DNA of 64,000 nt from Rhodobacterales bacterium (GCA_002747325.1 PDOZ01000026.1:1-64000); one strand, 5' to 3'; shown: positions 42,391 through 52,510, counted from the stretch's first letter. Made by a program: numbers and translations. Notes: generated by a model from the sequence alone, not told the origin.

Positions 42391-43926
42391 ATGCACGGCG
42401 ACGATACCGATTGGGGCCCGTTTGGCAGGCCGATTTTCGACGACCCGGATGCGCGGGCACTGAGCCGGGTCGGCGTGTTGGACATCGGGTCGAACTCGGT
42501 GCGCCTCGTGGTGTTTGACGGCGCGGCCCGCTCGCCCGCTTATTATTTCAACGAAAAAATCCTCTGCGGGCTGGGCGCGGGGCTGGCGGAAAGCGGGCGG
42601 CTGAACCCGGAGGGGCGCGCGCGGGCACTGGCGGCGATCAAGCGCTTCCGGCTGCTGGCCGAGGGCATGGACCTGCCGCCGATCTCCGCCGTGGCCACCG
42701 CCGCGGTGCGCGAGGCCGAAGACGGGCCGGATTTTTGCGCCGAAATCGAGCGCGATACCGGCATCAAGGTTTTTGTCATCGACGGAACAGAGGAGGCGCG
42801 GCTATCGGCACAGGGCGTGCTTTTGGGCTGGCCGGAAGCGTCGGGACTGATGTGTGACATCGGCGGGGCATCGCTGGAACTGGCGCAGATCGCCGATGGC
42901 GCGGTTGGCAAACGGGTCACTTCTGATCTCGGCCCGCTGAAACTCGCCTCCCTGCCCGGCGGCAAGAAGGGCTTGAAAGCACACATAAAAAAGACCGCAG
43001 AGGCACTGGCCGATCAGGTTGGGCGCCATCCCAAGCGATTGTTTCTGGTCGGCGGATCGTGGCGGGCGATTGCGCGGATCGACATGCTGCGGCGCGATTA
43101 CCCGCTGCATGTGCTGCATGAATACCGCATGACGCCGAAGGAGCTGCAAAAGACCCTGAAATGGATCGGCGACAGCGACATGGAGGAAATCCGCGCCCAG
43201 ACCGGCACCTCGGAAGCGCGCATGAAGCTGGTGCCCATTGCGGCGCAGGTACTGGCGCGGCTGGTGCGCGAATTGAAGCCGAAGGAAATCGCGGTGTCGG
43301 CTTATGGCATCCGCGAGGGGCTGCTTTACGAGCAAATGCCCGAGCGTCTGCGCCGCCGCGACCCGCTGATCGAAGCCTGCCGCTTTTCCGAGCAAAAGGA
43401 CGCGCGCCTGCCCGGTTTCGGCAAGTCGCTCTACGCCTTCCTCGAGCCGATTTACAAATCCGCCCGCCCGGAGCGCAAGCGCATGATCCGCGCCGCCTGC
43501 CTGCTGCACGACGTCGCCTGGCGCTCGCATCCCGATTACCGCCACGAAGTCACCTTCGACAACGTGACCCGCGCCAATATGGGCGGGCTGAACCATCACG
43601 AACGCGTTTTCCTCGCCATGGCCCTGTTTCACCGCTACAAAAGCAGCCGCGAAGAATGCCGTTTTCAGGATATTTTCGACATCTTGCCCGCGCAGGACCA
43701 CGCGGCGGCGGAGGTTCTAGGCAAGGCGATGCGCTTTGGCTCCATGTTCGCGGTCGACGCGGTGCATCAAAAGGCGGTGCTGAAGTTTTTCCCCAAAAAA
43801 CGCGAGTTGAAACTGCGCATTGATCCGGACGCGGCGGACCTGTTCGGCGAGGTGGCAGAAGCGCGGTTCCGGGCGCTGGCCGCAGCGCTGGATTCGACGC
43901 CGATCGTGGGGTTCCGGCGGCGTTAA
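42391..43926 (+). CDS. ppx: Exopolyphosphatase / guanosine pentaphosphatase (Ppx/GppA)
   Basis: This 511-residue protein has an actin-like ASKHA fold N-terminal half (VGVLDIGSNSVRLVVFDG, then VATAAVREAEDGPDF, FVIDGTEEARLSAQGVLLGW and MCDIGGASLELAQI) and a helical HD-like C-terminal half (CLLHDVAWRSHPDYRHE). It would degrade polyphosphate from the end, and possibly pppGpp. GGGAGG precedes ATG 42391. Its TAA overlaps the stop codon of the convergent gene at 43923. Confidence 0.94.
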   Translation: MHGDDTDWGPFGRPIFDDPDARALSRVGVLDIGSNSVRLVVFDGAARSPAYYFNEKILCGLGAGLAESGRLNPEGRARALAAIKRFRLLAEGMDLPPISAVATAAVREAEDGPDFCAEIERDTGIKVFVIDGTEEARLSAQGVLLGWPEASGLMCDIGGASLELAQIADGAVGKRVTSDLGPLKLASLPGGKKGLKAHIKKTAEALADQVGRHPKRLFLVGGSWRAIARIDMLRRDYPLHVLHEYRMTPKELQKTLKWIGDSDMEEIRAQTGTSEARMKLVPIAAQVLARLVRELKPKEIAVSAYGIREGLLYEQMPERLRRRDPLIEACRFSEQKDARLPGFGKSLYAFLEPIYKSARPERKRMIRAACLLHDVAWRSHPDYRHEVTFDNVTRANMGGLNHHERVFLAMALFHRYKSSREECRFQDIFDILPAQDHAAAEVLGKAMRFGSMFAVDAVHQKAVLKFFPKKRELKLRIDPDAADLFGEVAEARFRALAAALDSTPIVGFRRR

Positions 43927-44234
43927 ATCTCCGCCCCCTTCCCCTCCGCTTCCGGCTTGCGACGGATCAAAATATCCCCGTTAGGCAGGATTTCCGGCGC
44001 TTCGTATTCCGACAAATCGCCCAGCTGTTCGATCAATCTGGCCCAACCCTGACCAATCTCGTCGCCCGCCTCATCCGCCTTGCCCAGAAGGCCACCGAGC
44101 AGCCTTCGCAGGCCCTCGGAAAGTTGCTCGAACCCCTCGGAAATCTCTGCATCGGGATTGGGCGCCGGGGTTTGTGCGGTGGCAGGCAGCGCGAGGGAAA
44201 GGGCAACGAGGGCGGTCAGGGTAATCTGTTTCAT
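43923..44234 (-). CDS. Small secreted protein, unknown (Rhodobacterales family)
   Basis: This 103-residue protein has a signal peptide of about 20 residues (LTALVALSLALPATA-QT). The mature part is amphipathic and helical (EISEGFEQLSEGLRRLLGGLLGKADEAGDEIG, WARLIEQL), followed by a short beta-like end EILPNGDILIRRKPEAE. It is probably periplasmic. Similar short proteins occur near ppx in related genomes, but I do not know a role. ATG 44234 is chosen because the signal peptide starts there; a longer frame to 44264 adds a non-signal N-terminus. Confidence 0.65.
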   Translation of the reverse strand: MKQITLTALVALSLALPATAQTPAPNPDAEISEGFEQLSEGLRRLLGGLLGKADEAGDEIGQGWARLIEQLGDLSEYEAPEILPNGDILIRRKPEAEGKGAEI

Positions 44235-44288
44235 GGCCCGGATATGGGGATGAAAGCGGCACAAAACAAGGGTTTATGGGTCTATGCC

Positions 44289-45305
44289 CTATAAATCGAG
44301 ATCGACGCTGACCGGGAAGTGATCCGACGCGGTGAGTAGCGCCTCACGCAGATCGGGGCATTCGTAACAATCGCGGTCGCTGAAAGGGTGCCAGATGCGC
44401 CATTTCGGGCGTTTCGACATCAGCGAAGGCGAAAGCATGATATAGTCGAGCAGCGCCTCGAGATAGCGCCGTTCGGGGTGGATATAGAACCGCGCCGTGG
44501 TCGGAACCGCGCCCCGTCCGATGAGCGCCGCGCGGGCATGGGGGTCGAACAGCTTGGTGCCATCCCCCTCCCCCAGCACAATCTCCAGCCCGGAGCGGCC
44601 AAAGAGTTTCTCATATTCATCCAGCCCCGGCCCGTCGTTGAAATCCCCCAGCACGATGAGGTTTTCCCCCTGCGCGAGATGCGCCTCAACCCGTTGGCGC
44701 AGCCAGATACATTGCGCCAGTTGCTTGCGCCGGTTCTCGATCGCCAGCCGCATCACCTGATCCGCATCGCGCGCCCCGATCGGCGCTTTCGACTTGATAT
44801 GCACCCCGATCAGCCGCAGCGCCGCGCCGTTTTCGCGCAGGGTCAGCACCGCCTCCAGTGGCGGTTTGGAAAAGGTCACCGGGTCCGGTGTGGCGTCACT
44901 GTCGAGGTCATGGCGGAAAGTGCCGTCGAACCGCGGCGCATGTGCCGCGCCCTCCTTGCCCTGCGGGTCATGTGCGGCGGTGAACACGTCCGGGTTATAA
45001 AGCAGGGCAATTTCCTGCTGCGTGTTATTGCGAAAGCCCAACAGCGCCTTGCGGGCGCGCAGGCCGAAATGATGCGCGAAGGCTTCCAGCGCCTGCACCG
45101 TCGAGCGTTTGCGATTATCATCCGGCGCTTCAATCACCATCACCGCATCCGCGTCCAGCGCGCCAAACACCTGCCCCAGCGCCGCCAATTGCTCTCCCCG
45201 ACGCACATTTTGCCGCCCGGACCAGCCCCCATCCGCCAGCAACGCCCCCGCATCGTCAAACAGCGCGTTGAACCACTCGACGTTATAGGTGGCGATCCTG
45301 AGCAT
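44289..45305 (-). CDS. Endonuclease/exonuclease/phosphatase-family hydrolase
   Basis: This 338-residue protein has the EEP fold: LRIATYNVEWFNALF, VMVIEAPDDNRKRS, a central IGVHIKSKAP, NLIVLGDFNDGPGLDEYEKLFG and the C-terminal ALLTASDHFPVSVDLDL with the SDHFP catalytic motif. It has no signal peptide and is cytoplasmic. It could be a phosphodiesterase or nuclease; substrate not readable. The ATG overlaps the TGA of the DnaJ-like gene (ATGA), so both are made together. Confidence 0.85.
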   Translation of the reverse strand: MLRIATYNVEWFNALFDDAGALLADGGWSGRQNVRRGEQLAALGQVFGALDADAVMVIEAPDDNRKRSTVQALEAFAHHFGLRARKALLGFRNNTQQEIALLYNPDVFTAAHDPQGKEGAAHAPRFDGTFRHDLDSDATPDPVTFSKPPLEAVLTLRENGAALRLIGVHIKSKAPIGARDADQVMRLAIENRRKQLAQCIWLRQRVEAHLAQGENLIVLGDFNDGPGLDEYEKLFGRSGLEIVLGEGDGTKLFDPHARAALIGRGAVPTTARFYIHPERRYLEALLDYIMLSPSLMSKRPKWRIWHPFSDRDCYECPDLREALLTASDHFPVSVDLDL

Positions 45306-45988
45306 CAGGCGCCGCGTTCGCTCTGGATCACTTCCCAGGCGCGGTTGACCGCGATGATCTGCTTTTCCGCCAGCTTGATCGCCTCTTCCGGCACGCCGCG
45401 CGCCATGAGCTGATCGGGGTGGCTGGCGCGCACTTCCCGGCGCCATGCGGCGCGGATTTCAGCCATATCTGCCTCCGGCGACACGCCCAGAACCTCGTAT
45501 GGGTCCGGCTCCGCATCGGGCACAAACCGGGCACGCAGCGAGGCAAAGCGGCGCGAATCAATGCCGAAAATCCCGGCGACGCTGGCAAGGAAGGCATCTT
45601 CCGCCGGGTGATAGGTTCCGTCCGCCATGGCGATGAAAAACAGCCCTTCCATCAGATCGCACAGGGCCGGAGCGCCGATGCCGAACAGCCCGACCACCCG
45701 TTCGGCATATTGCTCAAACCCGGCCACATCCTGCCGCGCGAGGTTGTAAATCCGGGCGGCGTTTTTCTCCTCGGAAGGCGGGATGGTGAAAACCTCGCGG
45801 AAGGCAGACACCTCGTCACGCGTGACCAATCCATCCGCCTTGGCCATCTTCGCCCCCAGCGCAATCACCGCGATGGTGAAAGCGGCGGAGCGTTCCGGCG
45901 GGGTGCGCAGATGGGCGAACACATCCGAAAGGCTTTCGCCCTTGGTTAACGCGGCCAGCGCGTCGGTGATGCGGGTCCAGATCGACAT
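45305..45988 (-). CDS. TerB-DnaJ (DjlA-like) cochaperone
   Basis: This 227-residue protein has an N-terminal TerB-like helical domain (TIAVIALGAKMAKADGLVTRDEVSAFREVF) and a C-terminal J domain (DPYEVLGVSPEADMAEIRAAWRREVRASHPDQLMARGVPEEA). The HPD motif is intact. It lacks the transmembrane anchor of E. coli DjlA, so it is cytoplasmic. It would stimulate DnaK on unknown clients. It is translationally coupled to the EEP hydrolase downstream. Confidence 0.9.
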   Translation of the reverse strand: MSIWTRITDALAALTKGESLSDVFAHLRTPPERSAAFTIAVIALGAKMAKADGLVTRDEVSAFREVFTIPPSEEKNAARIYNLARQDVAGFEQYAERVVGLFGIGAPALCDLMEGLFFIAMADGTYHPAEDAFLASVAGIFGIDSRRFASLRARFVPDAEPDPYEVLGVSPEADMAEIRAAWRREVRASHPDQLMARGVPEEAIKLAEKQIIAVNRAWEVIQSERGA

Positions 45989-46032
45989 GGATCAGAGCTT
46001 AATGGTTTTTGCGCAAAGAGTCGCGGGGCAAA

Positions 46033-46650
46033 TCACAGGCATCGTAGCGCCCCGCTGGCATCGGCAAACTGCGCTTTCAGCCCCGGTTTGGCAGCGGGTT
46101 CGACGCGAATGCGCATGTCCTGTAACAGCGGCGTTAGGGCGGCCTGCAATGCCGCCGCCTGCGGATGCAAGACCGTCAGTTCCTGAAGCCGCAACCCCGA
46201 AGACGGCAACCGGGTCGAAGGATGCGGGCTGTCGCCCCAAGCGATCAGCGCCGGAAAAGCGGCATCAAACGGCAGGCGCCCGCCCTCGCCCGAAGCCATC
46301 TGCCAGCACAGATCCCCGCGTCGCAAATCATCCACCGCCCCCATCCCGCCAGGGGCCGCGCGTAGCGTCGCCGCCATATCCCCCGTCTGGCAAATCCAGT
46401 GAGTCAGACGCGGCGGACCGTGAAAATCGTCCAGATCAAACCACCGCCGCCGCCCCGGATCGGGCGCGTCAGGATCAATGGCAATGACCTCAAGATAAAT
46501 CCCGTCTTGGAGCCCCAGTAGCATATTATGGGTGCCGAAATGGTCATGTTTGCCGCCCGGTTGCAACGCCACACCAAGCGCCCGCTCCGCAAACGCCCGG
46601 CCCTCCTCCAGCGTTTCGCAGGCGATGGCGAGGTGATCGAGCTTCATCAT
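46033..46650 (-). CDS. VOC/glyoxalase-like domain protein
   Basis: This 205-residue protein has a Glyoxalase_3-like VOC layout: MKLDHLAIACETLEEGRAFAERALG, GTHNMLLGLQDGIYLEVIAID, and a second half with RLQELTVLHPQAAAL. Metal ligands could be His6 and Glu near 56. It is longer than methylmalonyl-CoA epimerase (about 135) and has a different layout, so it is not a good candidate for that step despite being next to the mutase gene. The ATG at 46650 has AAGG nine bases upstream; ATG 46656 and 46647 are alternatives. It is 23 bases after the mutase stop. Confidence 0.8.
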   Translation of the reverse strand: MMKLDHLAIACETLEEGRAFAERALGVALQPGGKHDHFGTHNMLLGLQDGIYLEVIAIDPDAPDPGRRRWFDLDDFHGPPRLTHWICQTGDMAATLRAAPGGMGAVDDLRRGDLCWQMASGEGGRLPFDAAFPALIAWGDSPHPSTRLPSSGLRLQELTVLHPQAAALQAALTPLLQDMRIRVEPAAKPGLKAQFADASGALRCL

Positions 46651-46672
46651 GGCCATCGCCTTCGCACCAAGA

Positions 46673-48799
46673 TCAGCCGCGCTTTTCGCGCACCAGAGCG
46701 AGGATTTCGCGGGCGGCGTCCGGGATGTTGGTGCCGGGGCCGAAGATTGCTGCGACGCCGGCCTCTTTCAGGAAATCGTAGTCCTGTGCCGGGATCACGC
46801 CGCCGCAGATGACGAGAATGTCCTCCGCGCCCTGCTCTTTCAGCGCCGCGATCAGGGCCGGGGCGAGGGTCTTGTGGCCTGCCGCCTGCGAGGAAATGCC
46901 GACGATATGCACGTCGTTGTCAATCGCGTCCTGCGCCGCCTCTTCCGGGGTCTGGAACAGCGGGCCAACGTCGACGTCGAACCCGATATCAGCGAAGGCG
47001 GTGGCGATCACCTTGGCACCACGGTCATGCCCGTCCTGCCCCATTTTCACCACCATGATCCGGGGCCGGCGGCCCTCTTCTTCCGCGAAAGCCTCGATGT
47101 CCTTCTGAATGGCGGCGAAGCCCTCGTCGCCTTCATAAGCCGCGCCATAGACCCCGGCGAGGGTCTTGACCTCGGCCTTGTGACGGCCAAAGACCTTCTC
47201 CATCGCCATGCTGATCTCACCGACGGACGCGCGCGCGCGGGCCGCTTCCACCGCCGCTTCCAGCAGGTTGCCGCCTTCGCGGGCGCGGAGGGTCAACTCG
47301 TCGAGCGCGGCGACACAAGCCGCCTCGTCGCGGGTAGCGCGGATCTGGGCCAGACGGGCGACCTGCGCCTCGCGCACCTTGGTGTTGTCCACCTCAAGAA
47401 TGTCGAGATCGTCTTCCTGCTCAAGGCGATACTTGTTCACCCCGACGATCACCTCTTCGCCCCGGTCGATCATCGCCTGCCGCCTGGCCGCCGATTCCTC
47501 GATGCGCAGCTTCGGCATACCGGAGGCCACCGCCTTGGTCATGCCGCCCATCGCCTCGACCTCTTCCATCAAGGCCCATGCCTGTTCGGCCAATTCCGCC
47601 GTCAGGCTCTCGACGTAATACGACCCGGCCAGCGGATCGACCACATTGGTCACGCCGGTCTCTTCCTGCAAAATGATCTGCGTATTGCGCGCGATGCGGG
47701 CGGAAAACTCCGTCGGCAGCGCAATCGCTTCGTCGAGCGCGTTGGTGTGCAGCGACTGCGTACCGCCCAGCACCGCCGACATCGCCTCATAGGCGGTGCG
47801 GATCACGTTGTTATAGGGGTCTTGTTCCTGAAGCGACACGCCGGAAGTCTGACAGTGCGTGCGCAGCATCTTAGAGCGTTCCGCCTTGGCGCCAAACTCG
47901 GTCATTACCCGGTGCCAAAGCTGGCGCGCCGCCCGCAGCTTCGCCGCTTCCATGAAGAAATTCATGCCGATGGCAAAGAAGAAGCTCAGACGCCCGGCGA
48001 ATTTGTCCACATCCATGCCCGCCGCCAGCGCCGCGCGCACATACTCGCGCCCATCCGCCAGCGTATAGGCCAGTTCCTGCACCAGATTCGCCCCGGCTTC
48101 CTGCATGTGATAACCGGAAATCGAGATCGAGTTGAACTTCGGCATCTCGTTGGAGGTGTATTCGATAATGTCGGAAATGATCTTCATCGAGGGTTCGGGC
48201 GGGTAAATATAGGTGTTGCGCACCATGAATTCTTTCAGAATGTCATTTTGCACCGTGCCCGACAGCACCGCCCGGTCATGCCCCTGCTCCTCGCCCGCGA
48301 CGATGAAGCTGGCGAGGATCGGGATGATCGCGCCGTTCATGGTCATGGAAACCGACACCTTATCGAGCGGGATGCCGTCAAAGAGGATTTTCATGTCCTC
48401 GACCGAGTCAATGGCCACGCCCGCCTTACCGACATCGCCCACAACCCGCGCGTGGTCGCTGTCATAGCCGCGGTGGGTGGCGAGGTCGAAGGCAACGGAA
48501 ACCCCCTGCTGACCGGCGGCGAGGTTCTTGCGGTAGAAGGCGTTGGATTCCTCGGCGGTGGAGAAACCGGCATATTGGCGAATGGTCCACGGACGCCCGG
48601 CATACATCGTCGCCTTCACACCGCGGGTAAACGGCCCAAAGCCCGGCAGTTCCCTAGTCTGCGCCAGATCCGCCGTGTCCTCCGCCGTGTAAAGCGGCTT
48701 GATGTCGATGCCTTCAAGGGTGTGCCAGGTGAGATCCTCCAGCGGCCGACCGCGCAGCTCTTTCTCCGCCAGTGCTTTCCAGCTCTTGAGATCGCTCAT
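46673..48799 (-). CDS. mcmA: Methylmalonyl-CoA mutase
   Basis: This 708-residue enzyme converts (R)-methylmalonyl-CoA to succinyl-CoA with adenosylcobalamin (EC 5.4.99.2). The catalytic barrel starts near [16 protein letters not shown] and includes [44 protein letters not shown] and [25 protein letters not shown]. The C-terminal B12 domain has [23 protein letters not shown] with the cobalt-binding His near 592. It is the single-chain type. ATG 48799 is chosen because AAGG lies upstream; GTG 48826 is in frame. It is the last step of the propionate operon. Confidence 0.97.
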   Translation of the reverse strand: MSDLKSWKALAEKELRGRPLEDLTWHTLEGIDIKPLYTAEDTADLAQTRELPGFGPFTRGVKATMYAGRPWTIRQYAGFSTAEESNAFYRKNLAAGQQGVSVAFDLATHRGYDSDHARVVGDVGKAGVAIDSVEDMKILFDGIPLDKVSVSMTMNGAIIPILASFIVAGEEQGHDRAVLSGTVQNDILKEFMVRNTYIYPPEPSMKIISDIIEYTSNEMPKFNSISISGYHMQEAGANLVQELAYTLADGREYVRAALAAGMDVDKFAGRLSFFFAIGMNFFMEAAKLRAARQLWHRVMTEFGAKAERSKMLRTHCQTSGVSLQEQDPYNNVIRTAYEAMSAVLGGTQSLHTNALDEAIALPTEFSARIARNTQIILQEETGVTNVVDPLAGSYYVESLTAELAEQAWALMEEVEAMGGMTKAVASGMPKLRIEESAARRQAMIDRGEEVIVGVNKYRLEQEDDLDILEVDNTKVREAQVARLAQIRATRDEAACVAALDELTLRAREGGNLLEAAVEAARARASVGEISMAMEKVFGRHKAEVKTLAGVYGAAYEGDEGFAAIQKDIEAFAEEEGRRPRIMVVKMGQDGHDRGAKVIATAFADIGFDVDVGPLFQTPEEAAQDAIDNDVHIVGISSQAAGHKTLAPALIAALKEQGAEDILVICGGVIPAQDYDFLKEAGVAAIFGPGTNIPDAAREILALVREKRG

Positions 48800-48861
48800 C
48801 CCGTCATCCTTCTTTCCGTTCGCCACATTCTCGCAGGCGTTTTAATCCATTCCAACGCGGG

Positions 48862-50406
48862 TCACAATCCACCCTCGACCCACATTTGCGCCGCCCCCTC
48901 CACGCGCGGAGCAAAGGCGGCAATCTGTTGGCGCAGCTTCGGCGCGGCTTCCGGCGTGGTAGCATAGAAACTCACGTCCCGCGCCCCTAAAGAACTGATG
49001 TGGTCGGTGTAACGCAGCGTACCAACCTTGACCCAGTCCGCGCCAATTCCGCCCGCAAACCACGATTCATAAATAATCGCCAGCTCAACCCCCGCCTCAC
49101 GCACAACTTCCCCGGCCCAACCTGGGTGCGGATCATCCAAACGCGTCGACAAAGCGCGATAAGAGGCCAGCCCCCACAGGTCCAGAACGTAATTCGGGTT
49201 GTTCCACGCCACATAGCCAAGATCATTGACCGCCACCGGCTGTTGATACACCTCTTTGACGAAGGTGCTCATATTGCGTTGCTGCGAATAAATCCCCAAA
49301 GCCCCATAGCGCCCCATCTGAACCAGCCAGGCGCTATAAGAGAACGACAGGTACAAAAAGCCGAGCAACAGCACCCCCCGCAGGGCGCGCAGTTCGGCGG
49401 AGCGGAACAGGGCCAGAACCAACATGCCGAACACGAAACTCATCGCATAAAGCTCATAGCGGTTAAACCAGCCGAACTGGCCCAGCAAAAGATGCGCCAC
49501 CCCGGCGAAAACCGCCCCAGCCAATAGCGCACGCGCTTTGCGACCAACCTGCGTCATCGCCACGACCGCGACCAGAACTGCAATCAGCAACACCACCGCC
49601 TTGTCGAAACGCATCACCTGCAACACCAGCTTTATCGGCAAATCCAACAGGGTGAACCGGCTGTTCTGCACCACGCCCCCCAGTTTCGCCATCACTGAAT
49701 TGGGCAAAGGCTCCAACCCGAGCGACAGCAGAAAGCCCATGAAGCCCGCAACCGGGATCAGTGCCAGCGCAAACAGCCCCGCGCCGCTTTTCCACCGCCC
49801 CAGCAACGCCAGAACCAGCGCCGCACCGCCCGTAACCGCCAGCCCTTCGAAGCGCACCATCGGCCCAAGGATCATGCCCGCAACGAGCAACCAGGACAGC
49901 CGCCCCGTGTCGAGAAACACCTGCAAACCGCGCAATACCGCCATCCCGGCCAGCACATGCAGCCCGTGTTCCATCCCGACCTGCGCCAACCCCGCAAGGT
50001 TGAACGCCAGTGGCCCCAGCACCGCCAGCGCCAGCGAAACCCGCCGGTCCGGCACCGCATCGCACACGATCCGCCCCCAGAGCCACGCGGAGGCAACGAG
50101 CGCTAAAACATTCCAGAAAACCGGCAACCAAACCTGCACCCCCGTCCCGGCAAAGGGCACCAACAGCACAGGATAGAGCGGCGAAGAGGCGGCAGAGGTA
50201 TATTCGCCGGGATTGACCCCATAGCCGCCCGCCGCGATCTGTTCCGCCACCGCGAGGTGGATATACACATCGTCGAGCGGATATTCAAAAGCCCCGACGA
50301 GCAGATACACCGTGACCTGCACCAGCAAAAACACCGCCACGCCGACACCAACCGCCAGCGCAGGCTCCAGCCATTGGTGTCGCATCGGCGTGGCGGCAGA
50401 AAGCAT
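48862..50406 (-). CDS. GT-C-like polytopic membrane protein
   Basis: This 514-residue protein has about 11-12 hydrophobic helices and a soluble C-terminus of about 100 residues. Near residue 45 it has EYPLDDVYIHLAVAEQI, an acidic pair in the first periplasmic loop like that of GT-C transferases (AftB, mannosyl- or arabinosyltransferases), and GGYGVNPGEYTSAASSPLYP after it. It would use a polyprenyl-phosphate sugar donor at the periplasmic face. It starts two bases after the pccA stop and precedes mcmA by about 60 bases, so it is embedded in the propionate operon although it has no evident role there. The exact function is unknown. Confidence 0.68.
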   Translation of the reverse strand: MLSAATPMRHQWLEPALAVGVGVAVFLLVQVTVYLLVGAFEYPLDDVYIHLAVAEQIAAGGYGVNPGEYTSAASSPLYPVLLVPFAGTGVQVWLPVFWNVLALVASAWLWGRIVCDAVPDRRVSLALAVLGPLAFNLAGLAQVGMEHGLHVLAGMAVLRGLQVFLDTGRLSWLLVAGMILGPMVRFEGLAVTGGAALVLALLGRWKSGAGLFALALIPVAGFMGFLLSLGLEPLPNSVMAKLGGVVQNSRFTLLDLPIKLVLQVMRFDKAVVLLIAVLVAVVAMTQVGRKARALLAGAVFAGVAHLLLGQFGWFNRYELYAMSFVFGMLVLALFRSAELRALRGVLLLGFLYLSFSYSAWLVQMGRYGALGIYSQQRNMSTFVKEVYQQPVAVNDLGYVAWNNPNYVLDLWGLASYRALSTRLDDPHPGWAGEVVREAGVELAIIYESWFAGGIGADWVKVGTLRYTDHISSLGARDVSFYATTPEAAPKLRQQIAAFAPRVEGAAQMWVEGGL

Positions 50407-50408
50407 CC

Positions 50409-52454
50409 TTATTCGAATTCCATGATCACTTCATCGACCGCGAGACTGTCGCCCGCTGCGGCGTTGATGGCAGAGACCACGCCCTTCTTCTCGGCGCGCA
50501 GGATGTTTTCCATCTTCATCGCCTCGATGGTGCAAAGCGCCTGACCTTCCTGCACTTCGTCGCCGACTTCGACGTCGACTTTCACCACCAGACCCGGCAT
50601 CGGGCAAAGCAGCATTTTCGAAGTGTCCGGCGGCAGTTTCTCCGGCATCAGCCTGGCAAGCTCCGCCGCGCGCGGGCTGCGCACATGCACCTTGAGATCG
50701 GCGCCCCGATTGCGGATGCGGAAACCGCCCGGAACCTTGCCAACCTTCAGCACCAGCGGCGCCCCATCGACATCCAGCACCGCCAGCTGATCGCCCGGCG
50801 TCCAGTCCGACGCGACACGCATTTCCGCCCCATCTGCAAAGCGAATGGTGGACCCCTCATGATCGGCATCCACCGACACCGCGAAGTCCTCGCCCTGAAG
50901 CGACACGACCCAATCCGTGCCCACCCGGCGCTCGTGGTTGTCCATGCGGCCGGTGACGCGGGTGCGGCGAATTTCGGTGACGCGATACATCGCCGCCGCC
51001 GCCGCCGCAACGCATTTCAGCACCGCCTCATCCAGCGTAACCCCTTCAAATCCTTCGGGATATTCTTCCTCGATGAAGGCGGTGGTGATGTTGCCAGAAA
51101 TGAAACGCTCATGATCCATCACGGCGGCAAGGAAGGGCAGGTTATGACCAATGCCTTCCATCTCGAAACTGTCGAGTGCCACGCGCATCGCCTCAATCGC
51201 TTCGCCGCGCGTGGGCGCCCAAGTGCAGAGCTTGGCGATCATCGGGTCATAATACATCGAGATTTCGCCGCCCTCAAAGACGCCGGTATCGTTGCGCACC
51301 GCAATCGCCCCCTCCGGCGCCTCGCCCTGCCACTTGCCATTGGCCAGAAGCGGCCCGGCAGCGATTTCCGCCGGCGGACGGTAGCGCGTCAGACGGCCAA
51401 TCGAAGGCAGGAAGTTGCGATACGGGTCTTCCGCATAGAGCCGGTTTTCGATGGCCCAGCCGGTCAGCGTCACGTCTTCCTGTTTCAGCGACAGCTTCTC
51501 GCCCGCCGCCACGCGGATCATATGTTCCACAAGGTCCACGCCGGTGATCAGCTCGGTCACGGGGTGTTCAACCTGCAAGCGGGTGTTCATCTCAAGGAAG
51601 TAGAAATTCTTCTCGCCATCGACGATGAATTCCACCGTGCCCGCGGAAGCGTAATCCACTGCCTTGGCCAAGGCCACCGACTGCTCGCCCATCGCCTTGC
51701 GGGTCGCTTCATCAAGGAAGGGCGACGGCGCTTCTTCCACAACCTTCTGGTTGCGGCGCTGGATCGAACATTCGCGCTCGCCGAGGTAGATGCCGTTGCC
51801 ATGCCCGTCGCAAAGAACCTGAATTTCGATGTGGCGCGGCTGGGTGACAAATTTCTCGATGAAGATACGGTCGTCGCCAAAGGAACTGGCAGCCTCGTTC
51901 TTCGAGGACTGGAACCCCTCGCGGGCCTCCTCGTCGTTCCACGCAATCCGCATCCCCTTGCCGCCGCCACCAGCGGAGGCCTTGATCATCACCGGATAGC
52001 CGATCTGGTTGGAGATTTTCACCGCCTCATCCGCGTCTTCGATCAGGCCCATATAGCCCGGCACGGTCGACACATTGGCGTCCTGCGCAATCTTCTTCGA
52101 AGTGATCTTGTCGCCCATCGCCTCGATCGCGCCCTTCGGCGGGCCAATAAAGGCAACGCCTTCGGCCTCCAGCGCTTCGGCGAATTTGGAGTTTTCCGAC
52201 AGGAAGCCGTAACCCGGATGCACCGCTTCCGCGCCGGTCTGGCGGATTGCCTCCATCACCTTGTCGATGACGATATAGGACTGGTTGGCGGGCGGCGGAC
52301 CGATATGCACCGCCTCGTCCGCCATCTTCACATGCAGCGCATTGCGGTCGGCGTCCGAGTAAATGGCGACGGTCTTGATGCCCATCTTGCGGGCGGTCTT
52401 GATCACGCGGCAGGCAATTTCGCCCCGGTTGGCAATCAGGATCTTCTTGAACAT
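50409..52454 (-). CDS. pccA: Propionyl-CoA carboxylase alpha subunit (biotin carboxylase and carrier)
   Basis: This 681-residue protein has a biotin carboxylase domain (KILIANRGEIACRVIKTARKMGI, ASAGGGGKGMRIAW, FLEMNTRLQVEHPVTELITG) and a C-terminal biotin carrier with the biotinylated lysine in EAMKMEN near residue 647. Between them is a BT-like linker domain. The biotinyl-lysine is carboxylated and passed to PccB, forming (S)-methylmalonyl-CoA. AAGGA precedes the ATG. A hairpin leader lies upstream. The operon order is pccB first, then pccA downstream past a terminator, so pccA may also have its own promoter. Confidence 0.96.
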   Translation of the reverse strand: MFKKILIANRGEIACRVIKTARKMGIKTVAIYSDADRNALHVKMADEAVHIGPPPANQSYIVIDKVMEAIRQTGAEAVHPGYGFLSENSKFAEALEAEGVAFIGPPKGAIEAMGDKITSKKIAQDANVSTVPGYMGLIEDADEAVKISNQIGYPVMIKASAGGGGKGMRIAWNDEEAREGFQSSKNEAASSFGDDRIFIEKFVTQPRHIEIQVLCDGHGNGIYLGERECSIQRRNQKVVEEAPSPFLDEATRKAMGEQSVALAKAVDYASAGTVEFIVDGEKNFYFLEMNTRLQVEHPVTELITGVDLVEHMIRVAAGEKLSLKQEDVTLTGWAIENRLYAEDPYRNFLPSIGRLTRYRPPAEIAAGPLLANGKWQGEAPEGAIAVRNDTGVFEGGEISMYYDPMIAKLCTWAPTRGEAIEAMRVALDSFEMEGIGHNLPFLAAVMDHERFISGNITTAFIEEEYPEGFEGVTLDEAVLKCVAAAAAAMYRVTEIRRTRVTGRMDNHERRVGTDWVVSLQGEDFAVSVDADHEGSTIRFADGAEMRVASDWTPGDQLAVLDVDGAPLVLKVGKVPGGFRIRNRGADLKVHVRSPRAAELARLMPEKLPPDTSKMLLCPMPGLVVKVDVEVGDEVQEGQALCTIEAMKMENILRAEKKGVVSAINAAAGDSLAVDEVIMEFE

Positions 52455-52481
52455 ATCCGGTCCTTTTCTATCTATCGCCCA

Positions 52482-52510
52482 TCAGGCGGCTTGGGCGGCA
52501 AACCGCCTGA
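52482..52510. repeat. Inverted repeat in the pccA leader
   Basis: TCAGGCGG (52482-52489) and CCGCCTGA (52503-52510) form an 8-bp stem around a 13-base loop, 28 bases upstream of the pccA start. It could be a leader hairpin or a REP-like palindromic unit. Confidence 0.55.

Noticed and set aside
46033..46650. Methylmalonyl-CoA epimerase next to the mutase gene
   Set aside because: The protein is a VOC member but is about 70 residues longer and has Glyoxalase_3-type organisation, not the epimerase layout.
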